64,000 nt of DNA from Streptomyces prunicolor NBRC 13075 (GCF_000367365.1 NZ_BARF01000094.1:1-64000), one strand, 5' to 3'; counted from the first letter of the stretch, positions 17,324 to 26,313 are shown. Notes: generated by a model not told the origin, from the letters alone. Numbers and translations are program-made.

Positions 17324-17977
17324 ATGCACTACCCGCCCCACCCACCCCGCCCGACGCTCCGACAGACCACCATCACCCTCGCCCTGTGCTCCGCGCTGCT
17401 CCTCACCCTGGTCGCGGCAGAGTGGCACCCGCTGATCGACGCAGACGAACGGATCGCCCGGACCACCCACCGCTGGGCGGTCGAGGACCACGGACTGACC
17501 CACACCTTCCGCATCCTGACGGACTGGGTCTGGGACCCACTGACCCTGCGCCTTGTGTGCGCGGCGGCCATGGCCTGGCTGGTGTGGCGCCGTTCGGCAT
17601 GGTGGACGGCCCTATGGCTGGCGGCCACATGTGCGCTGGGCACACTGTTGCAACAGGCACTCAAGGCACTGGTCAACCGCCCCCGCCCGGTGTGGCCCGA
17701 CCCCGTCGACTCGGCCCATTACGCCGCCTTCCCCTCCGGACACGCCATGACCGCCACGGTGGTCTGCGGCCTGCTGCTGTGGCTGCTCCACGACCACGGC
17801 GCCGGACGCGCTGTGTGGCGTACGGCCATGGCTCTGGCCGTGATCTCCGTGGCGGGTGTGGGGCTCACCCGTGTGTGGCTGGGCGTGCACTGGCCGTCGG
17901 ATGTGCTGGGCGGGTGGCTCCTGGGGGCGCTCGTGGTGGCGGTGGCCGTCGGGGCGTACGAACGGTGGCGGGTGTGA
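17324..17977 (+). CDS. PAP2 superfamily phosphatase
   Basis: A 217-aa membrane phosphatase of the type-2 phosphatidic acid phosphatase family. The tripartite active-site signature is complete: KALVNRPRP (KxxxxxxRP), PSGH, and RVWLGVHWPSDVLGG (RxxxxxHxxxD). About five or six transmembrane segments. The likely substrate is a lipid phosphate or undecaprenyl pyrophosphate. The next gene starts inside its stop codon (GTGA). Confidence 0.9.
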   Translation: MHYPPHPPRPTLRQTTITLALCSALLLTLVAAEWHPLIDADERIARTTHRWAVEDHGLTHTFRILTDWVWDPLTLRLVCAAAMAWLVWRRSAWWTALWLAATCALGTLLQQALKALVNRPRPVWPDPVDSAHYAAFPSGHAMTATVVCGLLLWLLHDHGAGRAVWRTAMALAVISVAGVGLTRVWLGVHWPSDVLGGWLLGALVVAVAVGAYERWRV

Positions 17978-18489
17978 GCGCGGGCGGGCGGCGGCATCGG
18001 TATGTCGGTCCGGCGGAGTTGCTGACTGCCGTGCGGCCGGGTGCGGAGGGCCGGGTCGTACGGTCGGCCGGGGATCTGAACGCCTGGCTGGGCGGACGAG
18101 AGCAGGCCGAGCCGGCCGAACCCTTCACCTTCGTCGTCGATCTGGACGGACTGCTGCGGCTGGCACCCCGCCGGAGTGAGCATGTGGCGTGTGCCGGGGG
18201 CGCCGATGTGCTGGGTGCGGGCGAGATGGGATTCGAGCAGGCGGCCGGGCTCTGGGTCGTCCGGGAGGTCAGCAACCAGTCCACCGGCTACTGCCCGCAC
18301 CTCGACTCGTGGTCTGCGGTGGCACGCGCACTCGACCTGGCCGGTATTGACCGTCCCCCGGGTTTCACGCACGCCGTGGTGTTCCGGCGCTGTGAAACAT
18401 GCCGGGAGATCAACATCGTGCGCGAGGGCGATTTCGTCTGCGTGTTCTGCGGAAGCGACCTTCCCGCCGACTGGAATGTGGCTGCGTAG
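17974..18489 (+). CDS. Conserved hypothetical protein with C-terminal zinc ribbon
   Basis: A 171-aa soluble protein that I do not recognise by name. The start GTG at 17974 overlaps the PAP2 stop as GTGA, so it is translationally coupled. The C-terminal 40 residues hold a zinc-ribbon-like pair, CETC ... CVFC (RRCETCREINIV ... FVCVFCGSDLP), about 20 residues apart. An upstream CPHLDSW segment could add ligands. A nucleic-acid or protein-binding role is possible; nothing else is supported. Confidence 0.7.
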   Translation: MSAGGRRHRYVGPAELLTAVRPGAEGRVVRSAGDLNAWLGGREQAEPAEPFTFVVDLDGLLRLAPRRSEHVACAGGADVLGAGEMGFEQAAGLWVVREVSNQSTGYCPHLDSWSAVARALDLAGIDRPPGFTHAVVFRRCETCREINIVREGDFVCVFCGSDLPADWNVAA

Positions 18490-18498
18490 GATCACCGC

Positions 18499-19221
18499 AT
18501 GAATGCCGTCCTCTTCGACTTCTCCGGAACCCTCTTCCGCATCGAGTCCACCGAGTCCTGGCTGCGTGCCGTGTTGCGTGAGACCGGGATCGCGCTGCCC
18601 GAACCGGAGTTGGTCGAGGCGGCGCGGGCGCTGGAGTCGGCGGGGGCGATGCCGGGTGGGGCACAACCGGAGCAACTGCCCGAGGAGTTCGCCGAGATGT
18701 GGGCGATCCGGGACGAGAGTTCCGCGCTGCACCGGGCCGCGTACACCGGCGTCTCACGTCAAGTCCCGCTCCCCGAGCCGGCGTTGCACGACGCGCTGTA
18801 CGACCGGCACATGACCCCGGCCGCGTGGACGCCGTACCCGGACACGGAGGACGTGTTGCGGACCCTGCACGAGCGCGGGATCGGCGTGGGTGTGGTCAGC
18901 AACATCGGCTGGGATCTGCGGCCGGTGTTCCGCGCGCACGGACTCGACCCGTACGTGGACGCGTACGTCCTGTCGTACGAACACGGCATCCAGAAGCCGG
19001 ACCCACGGCTGTTCAGCGTCGCCTGCGAGGCCCTCGGCGTCGATCCGAAGGACGTGCTGATGGTCGGTGACGACCTGCGGGCGGACGGCGGGGCGACGGC
19101 TCTGGGATGCGGGGTGCACTTCGTGGACCACCGGCCGGTGACGGAGCGGCCGGACGCTCTGCGACCGGTCCTTGAGCTGGCCGGGCGGGGACAGCGGGGA
19201 CAGGGCGAGCCTCGGAGCTGA
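18499..19221 (+). CDS. HAD superfamily hydrolase with DxS in motif I
   Basis: A 240-aa haloacid dehalogenase-like protein. Motif I reads FDFSGTLF: the nucleophile Asp7 is present, but the usual second Asp is Ser9. Motif II is VVSNIG, motif III is the Lys in GIQKPDPRLF, and motif IV is MVGDDLRADGGA. The loss of the general-acid Asp may alter or weaken phosphatase activity. TAGGAT, which overlaps the previous gene's stop codon, lies six bases before the ATG and suggests leaderless transcription. Confidence 0.85.
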   Translation: MNAVLFDFSGTLFRIESTESWLRAVLRETGIALPEPELVEAARALESAGAMPGGAQPEQLPEEFAEMWAIRDESSALHRAAYTGVSRQVPLPEPALHDALYDRHMTPAAWTPYPDTEDVLRTLHERGIGVGVVSNIGWDLRPVFRAHGLDPYVDAYVLSYEHGIQKPDPRLFSVACEALGVDPKDVLMVGDDLRADGGATALGCGVHFVDHRPVTERPDALRPVLELAGRGQRGQGEPRS

Positions 19222-19282
19222 CCCGGTCAGCGCAACGGAAGCGCCCTCTCGGAACAGGTGGCGGGAGCATCCTTGGGCCAAC

Positions 19283-19329
19283 CGTCAATTACAGATTGAC
19301 GATTGGGGATCGTCAATTTAAAGTTGACG
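19283..19329 (+). promoter_or_regulatory. Consensus promoter embedded in two inverted-repeat operators
   Basis: -35 TTGACG (19296-19301) and -10 TAAAGT (19319-19324) have exactly 17 bp between them and the -10 ends six bases before the ATG, so the mRNA should be leaderless. Operator 1, CGTCAAT-TACAG-ATTGACG (19283-19301), is a perfect inverted repeat covering the -35. Operator 2, CGTCAA-TTTAAAG-TTGACG (19311-19329), covers the -10 and start. The two share the GTCAA/TTGAC half site. Autorepression by the downstream HTH protein is the simplest reading. Confidence 0.75.
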
Positions 19330-19330
19330 C

Positions 19331-20032
19331 ATGAGCCCACTCGACATCAGCCTCGCCGACCTGATCGCCCGCCTCGACGAGGAGCTCCCCGGAGCCAACG
19401 AACTGACCCGCATCAGCGAAGCGCGACTGCGTGCCCAGACCCTGTCCGACCTCGGTGACCAGCTCATCGACCACTACGTGAGCAAGGCCAAGCAGGTCGG
19501 CGCGTCATGGACCGAGATCGGCGACGCCATCGGGGTGTCCAAGCAGGCCGCCCAACAACGCCACGCACCCGGCCCGTTCGAGCGGTACACCAACCTCAAC
19601 CGGCACAGCATCGTGCTAGCGCAGGAAGCCGCGCGCACGCACAAGCACGACTCCATCGGCACCGAACACCTCCTGCTCGGCCTGCTCGGCGAACCGAAGG
19701 GCCTGGCATACGAGGTGCTGGTGGCGAAGACCGAGTCGGAGCAGCGCGTCCGCGACGCGATCGAGGAAGCGCTGCCGCCGGCCGGCGAGAAGGCGCTGCG
19801 GGGTCACATCGCGTTCCGGCCGGAGAGCAAGGAGGCCATCGAGCAGGCCCGCCGCGCGGCGGCCGACCTCGGCCACGACTGGGTCGGCACGGAACACACG
19901 CTGCTGGGCCTGATCCGCGTCGAGGAGAGTCCGGCCGCACGGATCCTGCGCAACCTCGGCTTCACGCCGGACGAGCTGCAGGAGACGGTCGAGGCCGAGA
20001 TCGCCAACAGGCTTGCCGGGCGCGGCAAGTAG
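19331..20032 (+). CDS. HTH and Clp_N (ClpC/ClpA R-domain) repeat protein
   Basis: A 233-aa fusion. Residues about 1-85 contain a helix-turn-helix (SWTEIGDAIGVSKQAAQQR). Residues about 88-230 contain two Clp_N repeats, recognised by IGTEHLLLGLL and VGTEHTLLGLI. There is no AAA+ module, so it is not a Clp ATPase but probably a DNA-binding regulator using the Clp_N fold as sensor or adaptor. The strong promoter overlapped by two palindromes suggests it controls itself. Confidence 0.88.
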   Translation: MSPLDISLADLIARLDEELPGANELTRISEARLRAQTLSDLGDQLIDHYVSKAKQVGASWTEIGDAIGVSKQAAQQRHAPGPFERYTNLNRHSIVLAQEAARTHKHDSIGTEHLLLGLLGEPKGLAYEVLVAKTESEQRVRDAIEEALPPAGEKALRGHIAFRPESKEAIEQARRAAADLGHDWVGTEHTLLGLIRVEESPAARILRNLGFTPDELQETVEAEIANRLAGRGK

Positions 20033-20164
20033 CGACGAAGCGATCAGCCGTTAAGTCGTTCAGCAGCGACGCGGCAGAACGAAACGACCGGCGGCCGTGC
20101 CGGACCTGGCCGACGCGACCTCCCCACCCGTCAACGCACGCCGACGCACGTCAACTCACCCGAC

Positions 20165-20413
20165 TCAGCTCTGATAGCCCTCCACCTCGGACTCCGGCCG
20201 CACCCGCGCCTCGTCCGGGTTCTCCCCGAACTCCGCCTTGGCGCGACGCTGGCGCAACAGGTCCCAGCACTGGTCGAGTTCGCGTTCCAGTTGCCCGAGC
20301 CTCTGATGTTCCGTCGCGCTGTCGATCGCGCCGGACGCGACGGCCTCCCGGAGCTTGCGCTCGTCGTCGACCATCTCGTTGATCCGCGCGAAAATCTGCT
20401 GGTCCTGCTCCAT
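20165..20413 (-). CDS. DUF2630 family protein
   Basis: An 82-aa acidic, mostly helical protein typical of actinobacterial DUF2630, with the core DQQIFARINEMVDDERKLR and LGQLERELDQCWDLLRQRRA. It is likely a small coiled-coil protein of unknown role. The ATG at 20413 has GAGGAGG upstream; the frame extension to 20449 is not needed. Confidence 0.85.
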   Translation of the reverse strand: MEQDQQIFARINEMVDDERKLREAVASGAIDSATEHQRLGQLERELDQCWDLLRQRRAKAEFGENPDEARVRPESEVEGYQS

Positions 20414-20636
20414 GCCCGTGCGCCTCCTCGGCTCGACACCCGTGCCCACTCTAGGGACGGTTCACGTGCCGTGCGACAGATGTGCGAGAAGGCGGCGCCG
20501 GGCGCCGGGTCAAAAGTCGCCCAGGGAAACCATTGGGCGGAAAAGGAGCCGCCCGCCTGAGACGATCCCCCGTGTCGCCCCAGACGGACGGCAGCATGCG
20601 CCAGGCCCCCTCGACGGGAGACCCGGATGCCCTGAG

Positions 20637-20661
20637 TATAGTTGGCTGATAGCCAGTCAAC
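20637..20661 (+). promoter_or_regulatory. TetR operator and -10 box
   Basis: GTTGGCTG-ATAGC-CAGTCAAC (20641-20661) is an inverted repeat with seven of eight arm positions matching. It abuts and overlaps a -10-like TATAGT (20637-20642) and lies 14 bases before the TetR start codon, so autorepression is likely. Confidence 0.65.
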
Positions 20662-20675
20662 GCAGGAGTTACAGC

Positions 20676-21401
20676 ATGTCCCCGCGCAGCGCCTCGGTCA
20701 ATGAAGAGTTGCGCAGGCGTTCCCGGGAACGGCTCCTGCACGCGGCCGTGGAACTGGTCGGTGAGCGCGGTTACGAGGCCACGACCTTGGGCGACATCGC
20801 GGACCGGGCCGGTTCGGCGCGCGGACTGGTGTCGTACTACTTCCCCGGAAAACGCCAGCTCGTCCAGTCCGCCGTGCACCGGCTGATGCATCGCACGCTG
20901 GAGGAGGCCCTGGAGCGCGAGCCCCGGACCGACGACGGGCGGGAGCGGATGGCGCGGGCCATCGACGCGATCCTGGGCCTCGCACACGACCGGCCCGTGC
21001 TGATGCGCCAGCACATGGCGGGACTCCTCCAGGGCGAGGGCTTCGTCTCGTGCCCGGAGCAGCGGCGCCTGTCCCAACTCCTCGGCGACACCATCGCGCG
21101 GTACGGATCGGGGAACGTCCCCTCCGACTACCCCATGCTGCGCGCACTGCTCATGGGCGCGGTCTACGCGGCGCTCGTACCCGGGGTGCCGATGGCGATC
21201 CCGGTGCTGCGCACGGAGTTGTTCGAACGGTACGGGCTCGACTGGGAGTTGGGGATCCCGCCGGAGGCCGGAGCGCGGGTCGGAGCGGTCGACACGGACC
21301 TGTCGCGGTTCTTCGCGACGGACGACAGGTCCACGCCCGCCCCCCTGCCCACACCCCAACGCCCGGCCGACGACCGCCCGACCGAGCCCTCCGACGCGTA
21401 A
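20676..21401 (+). CDS. TetR family transcriptional regulator
   Basis: A 241-aa regulator with a TetR_N DNA-binding domain at residues about 10-60 (LLHAAVELVGERGYEATTLGDIADRAGSARGLVSYYFPGKRQL) and a helical ligand-binding domain after it. CAGGAG precedes the ATG. No divergent target gene exists; it converges with the DUF6214 gene, so its regulon beyond itself is unknown. The proline-rich tail is probably disordered. Confidence 0.9.
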   Translation: MSPRSASVNEELRRRSRERLLHAAVELVGERGYEATTLGDIADRAGSARGLVSYYFPGKRQLVQSAVHRLMHRTLEEALEREPRTDDGRERMARAIDAILGLAHDRPVLMRQHMAGLLQGEGFVSCPEQRRLSQLLGDTIARYGSGNVPSDYPMLRALLMGAVYAALVPGVPMAIPVLRTELFERYGLDWELGIPPEAGARVGAVDTDLSRFFATDDRSTPAPLPTPQRPADDRPTEPSDA

Positions 21402-21410
21402 CGGCCTTGC

Positions 21411-21932
21411 TCAGCGCCGGGCATGACGAGGCGTCAGAAACCCCGCGTCCCGCGCCTGCGAGATGAGCCGAAGGGACCGGCGCCGACTGTGCCCGGTCGC
21501 GCACATCACCGCGAGGACGGGATCGACGCCCTCCTCCTGCGCGGCGCGGTACTCCTGCGCGATCTGCCACCGCCCCTCGATGCCACGCGGCCAGGCCGGC
21601 CGCGCCCGGCGCGCCCCGCCCGACTCCGCATCCTCCCCCGTCTCCGGCGACTCCAGCCCGCACGCCTCGAAGAGCGGACCCTCGATCCAGTCGGCCAGCA
21701 CCGTCAAGTCGTCGAGGGACAGGGCGGGTTGGGCCCGTACGTCTTCCACGGAGAGCTGTTGCTCGGACACCACGGCGAGCGCGTCGACCCGGGCACCGTC
21801 GGGGAAGGCCAGCCGGACGTGGAACCACGAGGTGGCACCGTCGTGCTCCTGAACTTCCCACGCGGGCCACACGGACACCGCACCGTCCGCCGGGGAGCGA
21901 TCGGAAAGATTAACAAAGGATGCTTCTAGCAC
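21411..21932 (-). CDS. DUF6214 family protein
   Basis: A 173-aa soluble protein I recognise as the Streptomyces-restricted DUF6214 family. Conserved blocks are SVWPAWEVQEHDGATSWF, RVDALAVVSEQQLSVEDV, LDDLTVLADWIEGPLFEACG, and a C-terminal HTH-like HSRRRSLRLISQARDAGFLT that resembles actinobacterial DNA-binding tails. The GTG at 21932 has no clear ribosome binding site. Function unknown. Confidence 0.78.
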   Translation of the reverse strand: MLEASFVNLSDRSPADGAVSVWPAWEVQEHDGATSWFHVRLAFPDGARVDALAVVSEQQLSVEDVRAQPALSLDDLTVLADWIEGPLFEACGLESPETGEDAESGGARRARPAWPRGIEGRWQIAQEYRAAQEEGVDPVLAVMCATGHSRRRSLRLISQARDAGFLTPRHARR

Positions 21933-22105
21933 ATACGCAACGTAACCGCATGATCACATTCCATACGAACGGACACGCGCGCCCCCGACGCGTACGGATG
22001 CGTTCGGCACCCTGTCAGCGGAGCACCGGTGGTGCGATCCTGGAGGTGTCAGTGGTCTGGCGAATCAGCGTTCTCCTGCGTGCCTGACGGGTGAGGAGTT
22101 CCGCC

Positions 22106-23452
22106 GTGCTGCGTGTCGCCGTCGTCGGCTCCGGGCCGAGCGGGGTCTACACCGCCCAGAGTCTGGTCCAGTTGGAGCCCGGGGTACTGGTCGACGTCCT
22201 GGACCGACTGCCGTGCCCGTACGGTCTGGTGCGCTACGGCGTGGCACCGGACCACGAGAAGATCAAGTCGCTGCAGAACAATCTGCGCGCGGTCCTGGAG
22301 CACGGGCGGGTGCGGTTCCTCGGCGGGGTGCTCGTGGGCCCCGGCGGACTGCCGGCCGCGCGGCTGCGGGAGCTGTACGACGCCGTCGTGTACTGCGTGG
22401 GCGCCGCCACCGACCGCCACCTGGGGATTCCCGGCGAGGAGTTGCCGGGCAGCTGGTCGGCGACCGAGTTCGTCTCCTGGTACAGCGCCCACCCGGACTC
22501 CACCGCCGACGGCTTCGTGCTCGGCGCGCGTGCGGCCGTCGTCATCGGCGTGGGCAATGTCGCCGTGGACGTCACGCGGATACTGGCGCGCGGTACGGCC
22601 GAGCTGAGCCGCACCGACATCCCGCAGGCGGCGCTCACCGCGCTGGCCGCGAGCGGGGTGACGGACATCCACATGGTCGGGCGGCGCGGCCCCTCGCAGG
22701 CCCGCTTCACCACCAAGGAGTTGCGCGAACTGGGCGGCCTCCCGGACACCGAAGTGACCGTGGATCCGGCCGAGTTGGCGCTCGACCCGGGCTGCCTCGA
22801 CCTCCCCGCCCTGCCCGCGGGCCAACGCCGCAACGTGGAGGCGCTCCGCGCCTGGGCGCACCCGCCCACCCGTGACACCGCACGCCGTATCCACCTCCGC
22901 TTCTTCCTCCGCCCCGTCGAACTCCTCGCCGACGCGGGGCACGTGGGCGCGGTCCGCTTCGAGCGCACCGCGCCGGACGGACAGGGCGGAGTGGTCGGTA
23001 CGGGTCAATTCAAGGAGATCGAGGCGCAGTTGGTGCTGCGCTCGGTGGGCTATCGCGGGGTGCCGCTGGACGGGCTGCCGTTCGACGCCGCGCACGGCAC
23101 CGTGCCGCACCTGGCGGGCCGGGTCGTACGCGAAGGACGGACCGTGCCCGGCGAGTACGTGGCCGGCTGGATCAAGCGGGGCCCGACCGGTGTCATCGGC
23201 ACCAACCGCCCGGACGCCAAGGAGACGGTGACGTCCCTGCTCGCGGACGCCTCCACGCTCGTAGCGAAGGAGCTGTCCGAAGATCCGCTCGCCGTGCTGC
23301 GTGCGGAGGGTGTCGAACCGGTCGAGTGGGACGGTTGGGAGGCCATCGAGCGGGCCGAGGCGGAGTTGGGGGCCTCGCTCGGGCGGGGTGGTGTGGTCAA
23401 ACTGCCTGACTGGGACGCCCTGCTGGCGGCGGTACGTGGGGCACACACATAA
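22106..23452 (+). CDS. FAD/NADP-dependent ferredoxin reductase (adrenodoxin reductase/FprA type)
   Basis: A 448-aa flavoprotein of the adrenodoxin-reductase family, which passes electrons from NADPH to ferredoxins serving P450s and other enzymes. The FAD motif is VVGSGPSGVYTA (residues about 6-17), followed by LPCPYGLVRYGVAPDH, the NADPH motif GVGNVAVDVTR with VGRRGP, and the C-terminal FAD loop GWIKRGPTGVIGTN. The GTG at 22106 has GAGGAG seven bases upstream, preferred over GTG 22091. No ferredoxin or P450 is adjacent. Confidence 0.92.
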   Translation: MLRVAVVGSGPSGVYTAQSLVQLEPGVLVDVLDRLPCPYGLVRYGVAPDHEKIKSLQNNLRAVLEHGRVRFLGGVLVGPGGLPAARLRELYDAVVYCVGAATDRHLGIPGEELPGSWSATEFVSWYSAHPDSTADGFVLGARAAVVIGVGNVAVDVTRILARGTAELSRTDIPQAALTALAASGVTDIHMVGRRGPSQARFTTKELRELGGLPDTEVTVDPAELALDPGCLDLPALPAGQRRNVEALRAWAHPPTRDTARRIHLRFFLRPVELLADAGHVGAVRFERTAPDGQGGVVGTGQFKEIEAQLVLRSVGYRGVPLDGLPFDAAHGTVPHLAGRVVREGRTVPGEYVAGWIKRGPTGVIGTNRPDAKETVTSLLADASTLVAKELSEDPLAVLRAEGVEPVEWDGWEAIERAEAELGASLGRGGVVKLPDWDALLAAVRGAHT

Positions 23453-23598
23453 CGGCGTGCGGGGCGCACCCATACCAGCTGGGCATGACACACAGCGGCA
23501 ACAACCCAGAAATCAACAAACTGTTCAAGGCGCCTACGGTCTCGTTCTGTTCGCATGTTCCCTCCCCCTTTCTCCCTCTCCGCCGCTCAGGAGTGCCC

Positions 23599-24954
23599 AT
23601 GGCCACGACCACACCCGTGCATCCCGTCGACGAGGTCCCACCCGTACGACAACTGGCCGCCTTCGGGCTCCAGCACGTGCTCGCGATGTACGCGGGCGCG
23701 GTCGCGGTGCCGCTGATCGTGGGCGGGGCGATGAAGCTGTCGGCCGCCGATCTGGCGTATCTGATCACCGCGGACCTGCTGGTGTGCGGGATAGCCACGC
23801 TCATCCAGTGCATAGGTTTCTGGCGGTTCGGCGTGCGGCTGCCGATCATGCAGGGCTGTACGTTCGCCGCGGTGTCGCCGATGGTGCTGATCGGTACGAC
23901 GGGTGGCGGACTGCCCGCAATCTACGGGTCCGTGATCATCGCGGGGCTCGCGATCGCGCTGCTGGCCCCCGTCTTCGGCAGGTTGCTGCGCTTCTTCCCG
24001 CCGCTGGTCACCGGCACGGTGATCCTGATCATCGGCCTGTCGCTGCTGCCGGTGGCGGGCAACTGGGCGGCCGGCGGGCAGGGCGCCAAGGGTTTCGGTG
24101 AGCCCAAGAACATCGCTCTCGCCGCGTTCGTCCTCGCGGTCGTCATCGGGGTGCAGCGGTTCGCACCGGCTTTCCTCAGCCGGATCGCGGTACTGATCGG
24201 CATGGCCGCGGGGCTCGTGGCCGCGGTGGTGTTCGGGTTCACGGACTTCAGCGGGGTCGGGGACGCCGACTGGGTCGGCATCAGCACGCCTTTCCATTTT
24301 GGTACGCCCACCTTCCACGCCTCGGCGATCGTGTCCATGCTGGTGGTGGCGCTGGTGACGATGACCGAGACGACCGGTGACCTGATCGCGGTGGGCGAGA
24401 TGACCGACCGCAAGATAGAGCCGCGCTCGCTCGCCGACGGACTGCGCGCCGACGGCCTCTCCACCGTCCTCGGCGGCATCTTCAACACCTTCCCGTACAC
24501 GGCGTACGCCCAGAACGTCGGCCTCGTCGGCATGACCCGGGTCCGCAGCCGCTGGGTCGTAGCCGTCGCCGGCGGCATCCTCGTCGTCCTCGGCCTGCTG
24601 CCCAAGCTCGGCGCGGTCGTCGCGGCGATTCCGGCGCCGGTGCTCGGCGGCGCGGGCCTGGTCATGTTCGGCACGGTCGCCGCGAGCGGTCTGCGCACCC
24701 TGACCCAGGTCGACTTCAAGGACAACCACAACCTCACCGTCGTCGCCGTCTCGGTGGCCGTGGGCGTGCTCCCGGTCGGGGTGCCGACGATCTACGCGCA
24801 GTTCCCCGACTGGTTCCAGACGGTGATGAACAGCGGCATCAGCGCGGGCTGCCTGACGGCGATCGTGCTGAACCTGCTCTTCAACCACCTTCCGGCGAAG
24901 GGGAGTTCACCCGTGACCGCCCCGTCCGCCGCCGTGCAAGAGCCGGCCGCCTAG
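23599..24954 (+). CDS. Purine/xanthine permease (NCS2 family)
   Basis: A 451-aa polytopic transporter of the nucleobase:cation symporter-2 family, about 12 to 14 membrane segments. It begins QLAAFGLQHVLAMYAGAVAVPLI, and the substrate-site motif is TETTGDLIAVGEM followed by NVGLVGMTRVRSRWVVA. It probably imports xanthine, uric acid or uracil; the sequence does not decide which. The ATG at 23599 has CAGGAG upstream. Its stop overlaps the convergent esterase stop by a few bases. Confidence 0.9.
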   Translation: MATTTPVHPVDEVPPVRQLAAFGLQHVLAMYAGAVAVPLIVGGAMKLSAADLAYLITADLLVCGIATLIQCIGFWRFGVRLPIMQGCTFAAVSPMVLIGTTGGGLPAIYGSVIIAGLAIALLAPVFGRLLRFFPPLVTGTVILIIGLSLLPVAGNWAAGGQGAKGFGEPKNIALAAFVLAVVIGVQRFAPAFLSRIAVLIGMAAGLVAAVVFGFTDFSGVGDADWVGISTPFHFGTPTFHASAIVSMLVVALVTMTETTGDLIAVGEMTDRKIEPRSLADGLRADGLSTVLGGIFNTFPYTAYAQNVGLVGMTRVRSRWVVAVAGGILVVLGLLPKLGAVVAAIPAPVLGGAGLVMFGTVAASGLRTLTQVDFKDNHNLTVVAVSVAVGVLPVGVPTIYAQFPDWFQTVMNSGISAGCLTAIVLNLLFNHLPAKGSSPVTAPSAAVQEPAA

Positions 24955-26237
24955 CGCAGCAGTCCGGCGGGGACCGTCGCGGCCAACACCCCGTACCCCG
25001 CCGGATTGAGATGCAGCCAGTCCCCGACCTGGAGGGCCGGGAGCAAGCGGCGCGGGTCGGCGGGATCGCGTACGGCGCGGTCGAAGTCGAGGACCGCGTC
25101 GAAGCAACCGGCCGTGCAGATCCAGGAGTTGACCACCTGGCGGGAGGACTCGCGTTCGCCCGCCGGGTCGTCGTAGGTGTTGCCGCCGAAGGGGAGCAGG
25201 GTCGCGCCGTAGACGCGGATGCCCTGGGCGTGGGCGCGGACGACGATCTGGCCGTAGGCGTCCAACAGGTCTTCCGTGACCCGGTGTTGGGCGGCGGAGG
25301 TCGCGTCCGCGGTGCCGATGTCGTTGACGCCCTCGAAGACGATGAGGCGGGTGACTCCGCTGCGGGAGAGGACATCGCGGTCGAGGCGGGCGAGGACGTT
25401 GGGGCCGAGGCCGTCGTTGAGGACGCGGTTCCCGCCGGCGGCCTGGTTCAGGATCGCCACGGCGGCGGTGTCGGGGTGGGCGCGGAGCCGGTCGTAGAGC
25501 TGGTCCGGCCAGCGGTTGTTGGCGTTGGTCGTGGAGCCCCGGCCGTCGGTGAGCGAGTCGCCCAGGATCGCTACGGCCGTGGTGGCGCACGGGGCCAGGA
25601 CCTCCACGTCGCTCAGCAGATACCAGTGGTCGACCGGGGTCGCCCCGGGCAGCAGGTCCTGGTCCTCGGTGTGGTCGCCGGTGCGGAGGTACGACGTCGT
25701 GCGCGAGCCAGGGTGCGAGGTGAGCGCGAGCGAGGGCTGGCCCGTCGCCAGGTAGGTCGTCACGGTGAGGACGGACGCGGGGCGCAGGTCCAAGTCCAGT
25801 GGGTCGGAGACCAGTTGGGCGCCGACGGGGACGGTCGCCGATCTGCGTCCGGCGAAGGTGACCGATCTACTGCTGCCGGGCACGATCGCGCTCGCTCCCG
25901 CCCTGCCGTCCTGCGGGAGGGCCAGTGTCACGGCGGTGAGCGGGAGCGGGGTGTCGCCGTAGGCGTTGGAGAAGCGCAGGCGCAGCTTCCGGCCGCCGGT
26001 GGTGATACGGAGCGTCTGGCGCAGGGTGGTGTCGGCCAGGACCGACTTGGTTCCGGTGAAGGGTGCGGGTGGGAGGTTGCCGGGCTCGGTGAGTTGAGGC
26101 ATCGCCGTCCAGGTGGTCACCCAGTGCGCGACAGCAGGCACCGAACTCCCGTTGGCGCGTACGGGGTTGGTGGCGACAAGGGCCGACAGCGCTGTGGTTG
26201 TGGTGGCGACGATCGCCGTCCGTCTCGTTGGCTGCAC
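24951..26237 (-). CDS. Secreted SGNH/GDSL hydrolase
   Basis: A 428-aa secreted esterase. The N-terminus MQPTRRTAIVATTTTALSAL is a Tat/Sec-type signal. After a beta-rich domain (residues about 35-200), the SGNH domain shows block I ILGDSLTDGRG, block III GVNDIG and block V DWLHLNPAGY, which supply Ser, Asn and the Asp-x-x-His pair. The role may be deacetylation of plant polysaccharide such as rhamnogalacturonan, suggested only by the neighbouring pectate lyases. GTG start with GAGGAAGG upstream. Confidence 0.88.
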   Translation of the reverse strand: MQPTRRTAIVATTTTALSALVATNPVRANGSSVPAVAHWVTTWTAMPQLTEPGNLPPAPFTGTKSVLADTTLRQTLRITTGGRKLRLRFSNAYGDTPLPLTAVTLALPQDGRAGASAIVPGSSRSVTFAGRRSATVPVGAQLVSDPLDLDLRPASVLTVTTYLATGQPSLALTSHPGSRTTSYLRTGDHTEDQDLLPGATPVDHWYLLSDVEVLAPCATTAVAILGDSLTDGRGSTTNANNRWPDQLYDRLRAHPDTAAVAILNQAAGGNRVLNDGLGPNVLARLDRDVLSRSGVTRLIVFEGVNDIGTADATSAAQHRVTEDLLDAYGQIVVRAHAQGIRVYGATLLPFGGNTYDDPAGERESSRQVVNSWICTAGCFDAVLDFDRAVRDPADPRRLLPALQVGDWLHLNPAGYGVLAATVPAGLLR

Positions 26238-26313
26238 AGAACCGGCCTTCCTCGGCGGGGAGTTGAGGGCGAGGGTGCGCGCCGGAGGTGACGGACGCGC
26301 ACCCTGGACGGGG

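Noticed and set aside
22047..22069. GTGTCAGTG before the ferredoxin reductase gene, similar to the RecA-NDp element
   Set aside because: After the eight-base spacer the -10 would be AATCAG, which lacks the final T of TAnnnT. Not counted as a damage promoter.
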